A DNA stretch of 36,166 bases from assembly GCA_947458335.1 (NCBI GenBank), contig CANGYW010000004.1, forward strand, positions 1-36,166. Reading direction: 5' to 3'. The notes under the pieces are model-generated. The model saw only the letters and a program-made list of their open reading frames with translations, did no database searches and was not told the DNA's origin. The DNA comes from Chitinophagaceae bacterium (lineage in GTDB: Bacteria; Bacteroidota; Bacteroidia; Chitinophagales; Chitinophagaceae). Shown in pieces: positions 7,241 to 16,892 of this stretch; position 1 is the first letter of the stretch, and every line of letters starts with the position of its first letter. The position numbers were made by a program, and so were the translations under genes.

Positions 7241-9616
7241 ATGAAAGACCAGCACCCTGACCAATTGTCGTACGACCTTTTTAAACAAGAGGTTGTCAGG
7301 GACTTCCGTACTGCCTGTTTGAGCCGCGAGATTAGCTTATTGGGTCGCAAAGAGGTGTTGGGTGGTAAGGCTAAATTTGGAATTTTTGGAGATGGAAAAG
7401 AAGTGGCTCAAGTAGCAATGGCCAAGTTTTTTGCTCCAGGCGATTTTAGAAGTGGGTACTACCGTGATCAGACTTTTGTATTAGCTACAGGAATGGGCAC
7501 CCCCGAGGCTCTATTTGCCCAACTTTACGCAGATCCCGATCTGGGCCGTGAGCCCTTTAGTGCCGGCCGGCAAATGAATAGTTTTTTTGCCACCCCTACT
7601 GTAGATGCCACTGGCGAATGGCTCAACCTCACAGCCACTAAAAATAGTTCCAGCGATATTGCCCCTACGGCCGGACAAATGCCACGCGCACTGGGGCTAG
7701 CGCATGCTTCGCGCCTGTTCCGACAGGTAAAAGCCCTTCATGGATTGACGCATCTTTCTCACCAAGGAAACGAAGTTTGTTTTGCTACTATCGGTGATGC
7801 CTCTACCAGCGAGGGACATTTTTGGGAAACTATCAATGCCGCCACCGTATTGCAAATCCCATTGGCTGTCTTTGTTTGGGACGACGGATACGGCATATCA
7901 GTGCCCAAGCAGTATCAAACAGCCAAAGGCTCTGTGTCGGTGGCCTTACAAGGCATGCAGCGAAGCGAGCACGAAAGTGGTTTGCAGATCTATCGTGTAA
8001 AGGGATGGGACTATGCCGGCATGTGCGAGGTGTTCGAAGAAGGTATCAAGCTGGCCAGAGAACAACATATTCCGGTTTTGTTTCATGTAGAAGAATTAAC
8101 ACAGCCCCAGGGCCATTCTACCTCGGGTAGTCACGAGCGCTATAAGTCGGCAGAGCGACTTAATTGGGAGAAAGAGTGGGATGGTATTGTAAAGATGCGG
8201 CAATGGTTACTCGAAAACGGATTGGTTACGAACGCCGAGTTAGACGAAATACAGACGCAGTCTAAAGAGCAGGCCAAACAAAGTCGCGATACCGCCTGGA
8301 GGCAATATGTTCAACCCATTAAAGAGCAAGTAGAAAAAGCAATAGGTATAATCACTGCCCTTTCTCAGGCCGTTCCCGAAAAGGCTGCAGCCCTTCAGCA
8401 GCGTTGCAGCCAATTACAAGCCAGTCGCGACCCTCTGCGCAGAGAGGTCATGAAGGCGTTGTATCAATCCATTGAACTAGTAGGCGATGCATCTGTTGCG
8501 GCGGTTGCTAAAGATTTTTATAATGATCTATTACAAGAGAATCAGCGATTGTACAACTCTTATCTCTACGACCAAGGACCCAAGAGTGCATTGCATGTTG
8601 CTGCTGAGGCGCCTATCTATTCAGAAGAAGCTCCTGTGCTCAATGGCTTCGAGATTATCAATCGCTACTTCGATCAGCAATTTGATATTAATCCTAAGCT
8701 AGTTGCCTTTGGAGAAGACCTGGGTCAGATCGGCGATGTTAACCAGGGATTCAGCGGATTACAAGACAAGCATGGAAAAGAAAGAATTTTCGATACTGGC
8801 ATTCGCGAACTGACGATTATGGGAAGCGGTATCGGAATGGCATTGCGAGGACTGCGTCCTATTGCAGAAATTCAATACCTCGACTATTTACTATACGGGT
8901 TGCAACCGCTCAGTGATGATGTGGCTACGCTGCATTACCGTACAGCGGGTCGCCAAAGTTGTCCGCTCATTGTCCGTACTCGTGGGCATCGTCTCGAGGG
9001 TATTTGGCACAGCGGATCTCCTATGGGCATGATCATTAATTCGCTCCGTGGCATGCATGTTTGTGTACCTCGCAACATGACGCAAGCTGCCGGCATGTAC
9101 AATACGCTGCTCAGAAGTAATGATCCCGGCCTTGTTATTGAATGTCTCAACGGTTATCGTCTAAAAGAGAAGTTGCCTTCCAATCTCGACACGTTTACCG
9201 TGGCGTTGGGCGTTCCTGAAGTCATTCACTCCGGTTCTGATGTAACGATTGTTTCGTATGGTTCAACGTTGCGTGTAATAGCCGAAGCTGTGCAGCAGCT
9301 AGAGCAAGTCGGTATTAGCTGTGAGTTGATCGATGTGCAAACGCTGCTTCCGTTCGATCTTCATCACCATATTCTCGATTCGCTCAAAAAAACGAACCGT
9401 ATTGTTTTTGTGGATGAGGATGTTCCCGGTGGTGCAGCTGCGTATATGTATAATAAAGTGATGGAGGAGCAAGGCGGGTACCGGTATTTAGATGTGGCAC
9501 CTCGTACCATTACGGCCAAGGCCCATCGGCCTGCGTACGGGAGTGATGGAGATTATTTCAGTAAACCCAACGCTGAGGAAATTGAAAGAGTCATCAAAGA
9601 AATGATGGCCGAATAA
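7241..9616 (+). CDS. 2-oxoacid dehydrogenase E1, fused alpha and beta subunits
   Basis: A 791-residue thiamine-diphosphate enzyme in which the E1 alpha and beta chains of a 2-oxoacid dehydrogenase complex are fused. The alpha half (about 1-375) has GDASTSEGHFWE (about 185-196) followed by VFVWDDGYGIS, the TPP/Mg-binding segment. The beta half (about 460-791) has VAFGEDLGQIGDVNQG, FDTGIREL, GLRPIAEIQYLDYLL and DVQTLLPFD. Fused E1 proteins are usual in Bacteroidota and most resemble branched-chain 2-oxoacid dehydrogenase; pyruvate or 2-oxoglutarate cannot be excluded. The E1 decarboxylates the 2-oxoacid and passes the acyl group to lipoyl-E2. No E2 or E3 gene is adjacent, so they must be elsewhere. 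Confidence 0.93.
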   Translation: MKDQHPDQLSYDLFKQEVVRDFRTACLSREISLLGRKEVLGGKAKFGIFGDGKEVAQVAMAKFFAPGDFRSGYYRDQTFVLATGMGTPEALFAQLYADPDLGREPFSAGRQMNSFFATPTVDATGEWLNLTATKNSSSDIAPTAGQMPRALGLAHASRLFRQVKALHGLTHLSHQGNEVCFATIGDASTSEGHFWETINAATVLQIPLAVFVWDDGYGISVPKQYQTAKGSVSVALQGMQRSEHESGLQIYRVKGWDYAGMCEVFEEGIKLAREQHIPVLFHVEELTQPQGHSTSGSHERYKSAERLNWEKEWDGIVKMRQWLLENGLVTNAELDEIQTQSKEQAKQSRDTAWRQYVQPIKEQVEKAIGIITALSQAVPEKAAALQQRCSQLQASRDPLRREVMKALYQSIELVGDASVAAVAKDFYNDLLQENQRLYNSYLYDQGPKSALHVAAEAPIYSEEAPVLNGFEIINRYFDQQFDINPKLVAFGEDLGQIGDVNQGFSGLQDKHGKERIFDTGIRELTIMGSGIGMALRGLRPIAEIQYLDYLLYGLQPLSDDVATLHYRTAGRQSCPLIVRTRGHRLEGIWHSGSPMGMIINSLRGMHVCVPRNMTQAAGMYNTLLRSNDPGLVIECLNGYRLKEKLPSNLDTFTVALGVPEVIHSGSDVTIVSYGSTLRVIAEAVQQLEQVGISCELIDVQTLLPFDLHHHILDSLKKTNRIVFVDEDVPGGAAAYMYNKVMEEQGGYRYLDVAPRTITAKAHRPAYGSDGDYFSKPNAEEIERVIKEMMAE

Positions 9617-9686
9617 GCTGTAGCGTGCAAGGATTTTTACGGGTAGATTTGCGACTTTTCGTAATAGCCCGACTTCATCATTTTAC

Positions 9687-10409
9687 TTATCCCATGTTGT
9701 GAAACACTTTCTGTACGTCTTCGTCTTGCTCTAATTTTTCGATTAGCTTACTCACCTCCTCTGCTTGCTCATCCGTAACAGGAACAGTAACAGTGGGGAT
9801 CCATTCCAGCTCTGCGCTTAGCGGGGTTATCGCTCTGTCCTCAAAAGCTTTTTGCATATTGCCAAAATCGGTAAAACCACAGCGAGCCACCAGTATTTCC
9901 TCCCCATTTTCACCAGTGCTTTCGCCTAGTTCTTCGAGTCCTGCATCAATCAATTCCAACTCCAGAGATTCAGCATCAAGTCCCTCGGGATTTAACTTAA
10001 AAACACCCATTTTTTTAAATTGAAACGAAACGCTGCCGCTGTTGCCTAATGTGCCACCTCCTTTATTAAAATGTGATTTTACATTGGCTACAGTTCGCAC
10101 ATGATTATCGGTAGCCGTCTCTACCAAGATGGCCACGCCATGTGGTCCGTATCCTTCGTATAAGATCTCATCGTAATTGGCCATCTCTTTTCCGAGCGCT
10201 CTTTTAATAGCGGCCTCAACCCGGTCTTTGGGCATATTGACCGATTTTGCATTTTGAACGCATCTACGAAGAGCAGGATTAGTATTGGGGTCTGTTCCTC
10301 CTGCTTTAACTGCAATTACAATCTCTTTTCCAATGCGGGTAAATTGTTTAGCCATGCGATCCCAGCGTGCAAACATGGTCGACTTTCTAACTTCAAATAT
10401 GCGTCCCAT
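9687..10409 (-). CDS. yebC: YebC/PmpR (TACO1-like) regulator or translation factor
   Basis: A 240-residue YebC-family protein. I chose the ATG at 10409 because it gives the Bacteroidota N-terminus [20 protein letters not shown]; the 21 codons upstream look non-coding. Family motifs follow: [14 protein letters not shown] (about 27-40), [28 protein letters not shown], the glycine loop [16 protein letters not shown], and a C-terminal alpha/beta domain ending near [12 protein letters not shown]. The family has been described both as DNA-binding regulators and as ribosome-associated factors that help at proline stretches; cytoplasmic. A -7 box (10431-10438) lies 21 nt upstream, just past the terminator of the upstream permease operon, so it is transcribed independently. 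Confidence 0.95.
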   Translation of the reverse strand: MGRIFEVRKSTMFARWDRMAKQFTRIGKEIVIAVKAGGTDPNTNPALRRCVQNAKSVNMPKDRVEAAIKRALGKEMANYDEILYEGYGPHGVAILVETATDNHVRTVANVKSHFNKGGGTLGNSGSVSFQFKKMGVFKLNPEGLDAESLELELIDAGLEELGESTGENGEEILVARCGFTDFGNMQKAFEDRAITPLSAELEWIPTVTVPVTDEQAEEVSKLIEKLEQDEDVQKVFHNMG

Positions 10410-10430
10410 AGAGTAGAGGATTAAGGGTGG

Positions 10431-10438
10431 CAAAAATA
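10431..10438 (-). promoter_or_regulatory. -7 box (TATTTTTG) for yebC
   Basis: A perfect TAnnTTTG on the minus strand, 21 nt before the chosen yebC ATG. The -33 region falls in the T-run and stem of the upstream terminator and has no TTG at standard spacing. Confidence 0.45.
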
Positions 10439-10457
10439 CGGCAATGCGGCAAAAGAA

Positions 10458-10480
10458 AAACCGCCTTGGCAAGGCGGTTT
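10458..10480 (-). terminator. Intrinsic terminator of the permease operon
   Basis: A perfect 10-bp stem, AAACCGCCTT (10458-10467) with AAGGCGGTTT (10471-10480), and a 3-nt loop. On the minus strand it is followed by TTTTTCTTTT-type sequence. It lies 50 nt past the stop of the downstream permease gene. Confidence 0.88.
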
Positions 10481-10530
10481 CTTATAACGAAGCGTTGGCA
10501 AGCAATCGTTATGCAGCTATAAAAAGCTTC

Positions 10531-12027
10531 TTAAGATGTCTTAAGCTTGCTTCTATGACGGCTGTACGAAAAATAGATTACTAGTCCTAAGGCCATCCAG
10601 ATCATGGCAACCTTAAGGGTTTGTCCGTCGAGTCCGGCGATCATGGCCAGGCAGATAAGAGCACCCAGTGTAGAGACCAGCGGCACAACGGGAGTTCTGA
10701 AGGGTCTTTCTATGTTCGGCGATTTAACGCGCAGTATCCATACGCCAATACTTACGAGCACAAAGGCAAAAAGAGTACCGAAGCTGGTCAGATCGCCTGC
10801 CACATGTCCGGGAACAAAGGCAGCGAATGCGCCTACAAATACAAATAATATCCAGTTCGCCTTGTATGGTGTTTGATATTTTTTGTGAAGTTCTCCAAAG
10901 GCGCTGGGAATAAGACCATCATTACTCATCGTGTAGAAAATACGACTTTGGCCCATCAACATAACTAAAATCACAGAAGAGAAGCCAGCCAAAATAGCTA
11001 CGGTGACGGCATCGGCGAGCCATTGGTATTCTTTCATGTACGTACTGATGGCATAAGCTACGGAAGCCTCTCTTCCTTTCTCCGGATCTACAAAATCGGT
11101 CCAGGGGGCCACACCAGTCAACACATGTCCGAACAGAATGTATAAGACGGTGCAAACAGCCAGTGATCCCATAATGCCAATAGGCATATCACGCTTAGGA
11201 TTCTTGGCCTCTTGCGCAGCGGTACTTACCGCATCGAATCCAATAAAGGCAAAGAATACGATCGCTGCTCCTCCCAATACACCACCCCAGCCGTGCTTAT
11301 TCCAGCCACTATAATCAGCAATCACCTTGCCGGCCTGATCAGTAATGGCGGCCGTTCCTTCGGGAATCAGGTAAGGGGTGTGATTCTCCGGACGTATATA
11401 TTGCCAACCAATGGCAATGAATAAAATTACAATGGCCACTTTTATAAAAACGATGACAGCATTGACAATGGCAGATTCTTGCGTTCCTTTAATCAGCAAA
11501 AGAGTCAGTGCAAGTAAGATGACCAAAGCGGGAGCGTTCATAATACCTTGGTGCAGCACACCGGCGGTATCGGTATAGCTTTCGAAGGGAGAGTGACACC
11601 ATTCATACGGAACGGCCCCTCCCAATAGCTTATTAAGGTATTCGCTCCAGGCTATGGCAACGGTGGCCGCACCCAATGCGTATTCCATTATCAGTGCCCA
11701 TCCGATAATCCAGGCGATCAGCTCGCCCATCGTTACGTAGGAGTAGGCGTAAGCGCTTCCTGCGATGGGAATCATAGAGGCAAATTCTGCGTAACAAAGT
11801 CCGGCAAAGGCACAGCCGATGGCCGCAATGATAAACGAAATCGTAACAGCTGGTCCAGCCGCCTGACCCGCCGCAGCGGCGGTACGAACGAATAATCCTG
11901 CACCGATAATGGCTCCGATACCGAGGGCAACCAAGTTACCGGCTCCCAATGTTCTTTTAAGACCTTTCTCACTGTCGGCCGCTTGTGCCATAATCTGGTC
12001 AAGCGGCTTTTTTGCAAATAAGCTCAT
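10531..12027 (-). CDS. APC-superfamily amino acid permease (cationic amino acid transporter type)
   Basis: A 498-residue inner-membrane transporter with about 12 hydrophobic segments. The first helix carries GIGAIIGAGLFV, the glycine-rich substrate-binding break of APC carriers. FFAFIGFDAVSTAAQEAKNPKRDMP is the conserved TM6 to loop motif of the cationic amino acid transporter (CAT) subfamily, and ERPFRTPVVP is another family signature near the C-terminus. The long periplasmic loop around 145-165 contains Cys and His. Substrates are probably amino acids, with basic or broad specificity uncertain. It lies 38 nt downstream of a second APC gene on the same strand, so the two form an operon closed by the terminator at 10458-10480. 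Confidence 0.9.
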   Translation of the reverse strand: MSLFAKKPLDQIMAQAADSEKGLKRTLGAGNLVALGIGAIIGAGLFVRTAAAAGQAAGPAVTISFIIAAIGCAFAGLCYAEFASMIPIAGSAYAYSYVTMGELIAWIIGWALIMEYALGAATVAIAWSEYLNKLLGGAVPYEWCHSPFESYTDTAGVLHQGIMNAPALVILLALTLLLIKGTQESAIVNAVIVFIKVAIVILFIAIGWQYIRPENHTPYLIPEGTAAITDQAGKVIADYSGWNKHGWGGVLGGAAIVFFAFIGFDAVSTAAQEAKNPKRDMPIGIMGSLAVCTVLYILFGHVLTGVAPWTDFVDPEKGREASVAYAISTYMKEYQWLADAVTVAILAGFSSVILVMLMGQSRIFYTMSNDGLIPSAFGELHKKYQTPYKANWILFVFVGAFAAFVPGHVAGDLTSFGTLFAFVLVSIGVWILRVKSPNIERPFRTPVVPLVSTLGALICLAMIAGLDGQTLKVAMIWMALGLVIYFSYSRHRSKLKTS

Positions 12028-12065
12028 GCGTTGGTTTTTAGGAATCTCTAAGATACTGATTGATG

Positions 12066-13520
12066 CTAAAAATCATTAATTTTTCTGGGAGAAGGCCGTT
12101 GACCCAGTGCCAGGTAATAAACGGGAATCCCCAGCAATACAATAATGAGTCCTGGCCATGTATACTCGGGTTTATAGATGATGAGCAGCAAACAAAATGC
12201 AGCGCCCATCAAAATGTATAAGGCCGGTAAGAAAGGATAGCCAAAGGCCCGGTAAGGGCGAGGCAAATCAGGCTGTTTTTTGCGTAAAATAAAAATACCT
12301 GCGATGGTAAGCATGTAAAATAAGACGACCACAAAAGATATCATGTCCAGCAACTGTCCGTAGCGGCCACTCAGACTCCAGATCGATGCTACTGCACACT
12401 GCACCCAAAGTGCGGCCTGGGGTACGGATTGGCTATTAAGTTCCCCGGCTTTTTTAAAGAACAAGCCGTCTTTAGCCATTGTGTAATAAACGCGGGCTCC
12501 GGCCATAATCAGGCCGTTGTTGCAACCAAAGGTTGATACCATTATGAGTATAGCGATCAAGACTGTTCCGAAAGAAGGAAAGATGCTGTTGGCTGCGGCC
12601 ACGGCTACCCGGTCATCGGTTGGAAAGGCTAATTGGTCTATGGGCAACACGTGCAAATACATGAGATTTGCCGAAACGTAGATGATCGTAACGATCAAGG
12701 TGCCTAGTAGCAAACTAAGTCCGATGTTGCGTTGCGGATTTTTCATTTCACCTGCTATAAACGTAACGTTGTTCCAAGCGTCCGAGCTAAATATCGATCC
12801 CACCATCGAGGCGGCGATGGCCCCCATAAGCGCCGCTCCGGATATCGGCAGCCAGGCACCCGGCGCTAAAGACCCGGCTTCGTTCTTAATGCCGGTGTTT
12901 TGTAGCGCACTAAATCCGGTAGACCAGTTAGCGCTCCAGTAGCTTTCTTTTGTCAATAAGAAACCAAAGGCGATTAACCCGAATAAGGCCAATAATTTTG
13001 CGCTGGTAAAAATGGTCTGAATAAACTTTCCCTCTCGAACTCCTCGTGAGTTCACGTACGTGAGTACGATTATAATAAATATCGCGACCAGCTGTCCTGC
13101 GTAAATTTTTAAAAAACCAAGATCATATATCAGGTGGTTATTGCCCAGTTCAGGAACCAGGTAGGCTAAAAATTTAGAAAAAGCAACGCCCACTGCCGCA
13201 ATGGTGGCAGTTTGAATTACGGCAAAAAAGCTCCAGCCATATAAAAATCCCATCAGGGGATTGTAGGCTTCTTTTAGATAGACATACTGGCCTCCTGCTT
13301 TTGGAAACATGCCACTCAGTTCTCCATAGCTAACGGCTGCTGTAATGGTCATAAACCCTGTTAGCACCCATACGGCTATCAGCCATCCTGCACTACCTAC
13401 ATTGCGTAATATGTCGGCACTCACAATAAAAATACCTGATCCGATCATCGATCCCGCTACGATCATGGTTCCGTCCAAAAGGCCCAGCGTAGGTTTAAAA
13501 GAGGGGTTATGCTCCGACAT
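12066..13520 (-). CDS. APC-superfamily amino acid permease (LAT/SteT-like)
   Basis: A 484-residue transporter with about 12 membrane segments. The N-terminal helix has IVAGSMIGSGIFI (GSGIF motif of L-type amino acid transporters), followed by SYGELSGMFPKAGGQYVYLKE and a TM6 motif WNNVTFIAGEMKNPQRN. This pattern resembles the LAT/SteT branch, which often exchanges neutral or aromatic amino acids; specificity here is inference. It starts at the ATG at 13520 and is first in a two-gene operon with the CAT-like permease. It is divergent from a dicarboxylate/amino acid symporter across a 135-nt gap in which I could not find a perfect TAnnTTTG for either direction. TAACTTTC, one base off, faces this gene. 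Confidence 0.9.
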   Translation of the reverse strand: MSEHNPSFKPTLGLLDGTMIVAGSMIGSGIFIVSADILRNVGSAGWLIAVWVLTGFMTITAAVSYGELSGMFPKAGGQYVYLKEAYNPLMGFLYGWSFFAVIQTATIAAVGVAFSKFLAYLVPELGNNHLIYDLGFLKIYAGQLVAIFIIIVLTYVNSRGVREGKFIQTIFTSAKLLALFGLIAFGFLLTKESYWSANWSTGFSALQNTGIKNEAGSLAPGAWLPISGAALMGAIAASMVGSIFSSDAWNNVTFIAGEMKNPQRNIGLSLLLGTLIVTIIYVSANLMYLHVLPIDQLAFPTDDRVAVAAANSIFPSFGTVLIAILIMVSTFGCNNGLIMAGARVYYTMAKDGLFFKKAGELNSQSVPQAALWVQCAVASIWSLSGRYGQLLDMISFVVVLFYMLTIAGIFILRKKQPDLPRPYRAFGYPFLPALYILMGAAFCLLLIIYKPEYTWPGLIIVLLGIPVYYLALGQRPSPRKINDF

Positions 13521-13655
13521 AATTCACAGGGTTTGATGAGAGAAGAAAGTTACTCCATTTAAGGCATACGATAGTGCAATATAAAGGCTTTCTAAAATTT
13601 TTTGAATGCCGGATTTTACCGATTTTCGGTGTGTCGTACTCTTAACCTGCTTGCC

Positions 13656-14906
13656 ATGAAAAAAACGAATCGGCTTACTACCTATATTTTGTTATCGATG
13701 CTGGCAGGTGTTGCCGTTGGCTACCTAGTTCACGTAAATGCCGACCCGGCCTTTATTAAAGAATTTTCCGCCAATATCAAATTGCTGGGTAAAGTGTTTA
13801 TTCGAATGGTGCAAATGATCATTGCACCCTTGGTATTCTCTACACTGGTAGTGGGTATTGCCAAGCTCGGTAATTTATCGGCCGTAGGCAGGGTGGGAGG
13901 AAAGTCGATGCTATGGTTTATTACGGCCTCGCTGGTTTCACTTAGCATTGGACTGGTACTGGTCAATCTCTTACAGCCCGGGCATTATATCAACCTATCG
14001 CAAGCCGACACCGAAGGGGTCAAAGATCTCATGACCAAAAAGCAGGAGTTCTCGCTCGAGAAGTTTGTAGAGCATATTATTCCGCGCAGTGTAATGGAAG
14101 CTATGGCCACTAACGAAGTACTTCAGTTGGTGGTATTCTCAATCTTTTTTGGCGTAGCTACAACTGCTATTGGCGAGCAAGCCAGACCTGTCATAAAAGC
14201 GCTTGATGCTGTTTCTCATATTATCTTAAAGATGGTCGGCTATGTAATGAATATTGCTCCGCTAGGTGTATTTGGCGCGTTGTGTGCAGTCGTAGCCTCA
14301 CGCGGGTTGGGCATCTTTGAGTTTTATTTTATCTACTTTGTTTATTTCTTGGTTGGGATTGCTCTGCTTTGGGTGCTGTTACTTGGAGTTGGTTATTTGA
14401 TTATCGGAGCTCGCATGACCGCCTTACTCAAGCGGATCGGCAATCCATTGCTGATCGCCTTTAGTACGACCAGCAGCGAAGCGGTATTTCCCAAGCTTAC
14501 CGAAGAGTTGGAGCGTTTTGGCTGTAAGGATAAGATCGTTGCTTTCGTATTGCCATTGGGCTATTCTTTTAATCTTGATGGCAGCATGATGTACATGACC
14601 TTTGCCAGTATGGCCATTGCACAGGCCTATGGCATTCACCTAGACCTTGGCACGCAGATCACCATGTTGCTGGTACTGATGCTCACCAGTAAAGGAATAG
14701 CGGGAGTACCTCGTGCTTCGCTGGTAGTGGTCTTGGCCACTTGTGCCATGTTCAATATTCCACCAGAAGGAGTTGCGTTGATTTTGCCTATCGATCATTT
14801 TTGCGATATGTTCCGTTCCGCTACCAATGTGGTAGGAAATGCACTGGCCACTACGGTCGTTAGCAAGTGGGAGGGAGAACTCGACAGTGCCGAAGCTGTC
14901 TCATAA
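13656..14906 (+). CDS. Dicarboxylate/amino acid:cation symporter (DAACS family)
   Basis: A 416-residue SDF-family symporter, paralogous to the DctA-like protein but of a different branch. I chose the ATG at 13656 (MKKTNRLTTYILL) over an upstream TTG. Family motifs: APLVFSTLVVGIAKLG, APLGVFGALCAVV, the hairpin STTSSEAVFPKLTEELERFG, YSFNLDGSMMYM (Thr of the usual NMDGT replaced by Ser), SKGIAGVPRAS, and the substrate helix DHFCDMFRSATNVVGN with the conserved Arg. Substrates are likely glutamate, aspartate or C4-dicarboxylates, driven by sodium or protons. It heads a plus-strand run with the DedA gene (24-nt gap) and the MFS gene. Confidence 0.9.
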   Translation: MKKTNRLTTYILLSMLAGVAVGYLVHVNADPAFIKEFSANIKLLGKVFIRMVQMIIAPLVFSTLVVGIAKLGNLSAVGRVGGKSMLWFITASLVSLSIGLVLVNLLQPGHYINLSQADTEGVKDLMTKKQEFSLEKFVEHIIPRSVMEAMATNEVLQLVVFSIFFGVATTAIGEQARPVIKALDAVSHIILKMVGYVMNIAPLGVFGALCAVVASRGLGIFEFYFIYFVYFLVGIALLWVLLLGVGYLIIGARMTALLKRIGNPLLIAFSTTSSEAVFPKLTEELERFGCKDKIVAFVLPLGYSFNLDGSMMYMTFASMAIAQAYGIHLDLGTQITMLLVLMLTSKGIAGVPRASLVVVLATCAMFNIPPEGVALILPIDHFCDMFRSATNVVGNALATTVVSKWEGELDSAEAVS

Positions 14907-14930
14907 TGTCGCGTTATAACCTAATCTTGT

Positions 14931-15662
14931 ATGTCTATCTTCTTATTAGAGGCCTTTCACTGGACGAATCTCTTACAGCCTCAGTTCTACGTTGAGAACG
15001 GAGGACTCTGGTTGCTGCTTCTTGTGGTGTTTGCCGAAACGGGTCTGTTTGTCGGTTTTTTCTTACCTGGCGATTCGCTATTGTTCGTAGCCGGCATCTA
15101 TGCGCACGAGATCACTCGTAAATCCGGCGAAATAGTGCCGGGGCTAGCCCATCAGTTTTTAGATTTGATCGGTTTGGGCATGGTCCGAAATGAGTGGGTT
15201 GATCTTGTGGTGCTCTCGGCCCTCATCGCTGCCATGGGTATATTGGGTAATATGGTTGGCTATTGGACTGGACGAAAAGTAGGTCCTGCTATGTACCAGT
15301 GGAGAGATCGTTTGCTTTTTAAAAAGAAATATTTGCACCAAGCTAGAGAGTTCTATGAAAAGCATGGTGGGCTGGCCGTTGTTGGGGCTCGTTTTTTGCC
15401 CTTGATCAGAACCTTTGCTCCCATTGTGGCAGGCATCGTGCAAATGGATAGGACCCGTTTTCATTTCTTTAATGTAGTGGGGAGTGTGTCTTGGGTATGC
15501 TCAATGATCTTCTCAGGTTATTTTCTACAAAAATGGATATTGGCCTCCTATGGTTTTGATCTAAAAGAGCATTTGGAAATAATTGTGCTTGTTATCGTAC
15601 TAGTCACGACGGCTCCCGTTATCGTAAAGATGGTGGCCGGAAAGGTTAAGTCAAATGAATAA
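14931..15662 (+). CDS. DedA-family (VTT domain) membrane protein
   Basis: A 243-residue inner-membrane protein with the DedA/SNARE-associated (VTT) domain. Visible hallmarks are FAETGLFVGFFLPGDSLLFVAG (about 36-57), GILGNMVGYWTGRKVG (with Asn where many members have Asp), and the re-entrant motif GARFLPLIRTFAPIVAG. Two more membrane helices follow near the C-terminus. DedA proteins act in lipid-carrier (undecaprenyl phosphate or phospholipid) flipping and in proton-motive-force homeostasis. It lies 24 nt after the symporter gene, and its end overlaps the MFS gene by 8 nt (the shared sequence contains ATGAATAA), which suggests translational coupling. Confidence 0.92.
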   Translation: MSIFLLEAFHWTNLLQPQFYVENGGLWLLLLVVFAETGLFVGFFLPGDSLLFVAGIYAHEITRKSGEIVPGLAHQFLDLIGLGMVRNEWVDLVVLSALIAAMGILGNMVGYWTGRKVGPAMYQWRDRLLFKKKYLHQAREFYEKHGGLAVVGARFLPLIRTFAPIVAGIVQMDRTRFHFFNVVGSVSWVCSMIFSGYFLQKWILASYGFDLKEHLEIIVLVIVLVTTAPVIVKMVAGKVKSNE

Positions 15663-16890
15663 TTCGCCTCGTCATCCGCTATTTAACGTAACAGTGATTG
15701 TAGCCGCATTAGGCTACTTTGTAGACATTTACGACCTGTTGCTTTTTGGCATCATTCGTATTCCCAGTTTACAGTCGCTTGGCCTCAGCCCCGAGCAGGT
15801 CAAACTAGATGGTGAGCTCATTTTGCAATGGCAAATGTGGGGTCTATTGCTGGGCGGCATCATATCTGGTGTTATCGGCGATAAAAGGGGGCGCTTAAGT
15901 GTCTTATTTGGCTCCATTATCCTTTATTCTGCAGCTAATATTGCCAATGGTTTTGTCGAAACGGTAGAGCAGTACAAGTGGATACGTTTTATTGCCGGAT
16001 TGGGGCTGGCCGGTGAGTTAGGAGCAGGGATAACACTGGTCTCTGAGGTAATTCCCAAGCAGAAGCGAGGACTTGCTACGTCATTTGTGGCGGGCATTGG
16101 TCTAACCGGTGCTATTCTAGCTTATTTTATGAAGCAAAACTTCGATTGGCGTACCTGTTATTTTATTGGCGGAGGGCTCGGCATTGCATTATTGCTGCTC
16201 CGCATTTCGGTGTTGGAGTCGAGTTTATTTCATCAGGTAAAACAGCAAGGCGTATCGCGTGGTAACTTTTTTCTTTTCTTCTCTAGCTTCGATCGCTTTA
16301 AGCGTTATCTGTTTGGGATTTTGATTGGACTACCCACCTGGTATGTGATCGGTATCTTGGTCACCTTCTCGAACGATTTTGCATTGGCTTTTGGGATTAC
16401 CGAAAAGATCGATCCGGGTAAGGCCATCATGTTTGCGTATGCGGGTATTTCTATTGGCGATATTTTAATTGGAGTGGTCAGCCAGTGGTTGCGAAGTCGT
16501 ACTCGCGCACTCTATATCTTTTATGTCATCACCATGCTATTTATGCTGCTGTTCTTTACTACACTTTGGCAGGGAACGGCCGCTCGATTGTATTTGATCT
16601 GCGCAGGCCTTGGTTTTGGAACTGGCTTTTGGGCCATTTTTGTTACGATGGGCGCAGAGCAATTCGGTACTAACCTACGCGCTACAGCAGCTACCACCAT
16701 TCCCAATATGGTCCGAGGAATGTTGGCTATTTTTATTTTGCCGCTTTTCAAGTGGCTTGAACATATGCCCTCGGTAGGATACGTAAAAGCCGGTGTAATT
16801 ACGGGTATCATTATTATGGCCATCACCTGGACAGCCGCCTTACTCACTAAAGAGACCTTTCATAAGGACCTCGAATATTTAGAGGAATAA
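15655..16890 (+). CDS. MFS transporter (metabolite:H+ symporter-like)
   Basis: A 411-residue major facilitator with about 12 helices. TM1 carries FVDIYDLLLFG, as in the metabolite:H+ symporter (MHS) and sugar-porter-like groups. Loop 2-3 has motif A, GVIGDKRGRL, followed by GLGLAGELGAGITLVSEVIPKQKRG in TM4-5 and the second-half motif A-like SQWLRSRTR. The family imports small carboxylates, sugars or osmolytes; the substrate is not assignable. It is translationally coupled to the DedA gene and ends 2 nt from the convergent ABC-F gene, with no room for a terminator between them. Confidence 0.87.
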   Translation: MNNSPRHPLFNVTVIVAALGYFVDIYDLLLFGIIRIPSLQSLGLSPEQVKLDGELILQWQMWGLLLGGIISGVIGDKRGRLSVLFGSIILYSAANIANGFVETVEQYKWIRFIAGLGLAGELGAGITLVSEVIPKQKRGLATSFVAGIGLTGAILAYFMKQNFDWRTCYFIGGGLGIALLLLRISVLESSLFHQVKQQGVSRGNFFLFFSSFDRFKRYLFGILIGLPTWYVIGILVTFSNDFALAFGITEKIDPGKAIMFAYAGISIGDILIGVVSQWLRSRTRALYIFYVITMLFMLLFFTTLWQGTAARLYLICAGLGFGTGFWAIFVTMGAEQFGTNLRATAATTIPNMVRGMLAIFILPLFKWLEHMPSVGYVKAGVITGIIIMAITWTAALLTKETFHKDLEYLEE

Positions 16891-16892
16891 CA

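Noticed and set aside
7124-7288. A 55-codon extension of the DUF1573 protein
   Set aside because: It overlaps the divergent E1 coding sequence and both promoters, and a standard signal peptide starts at 7123.
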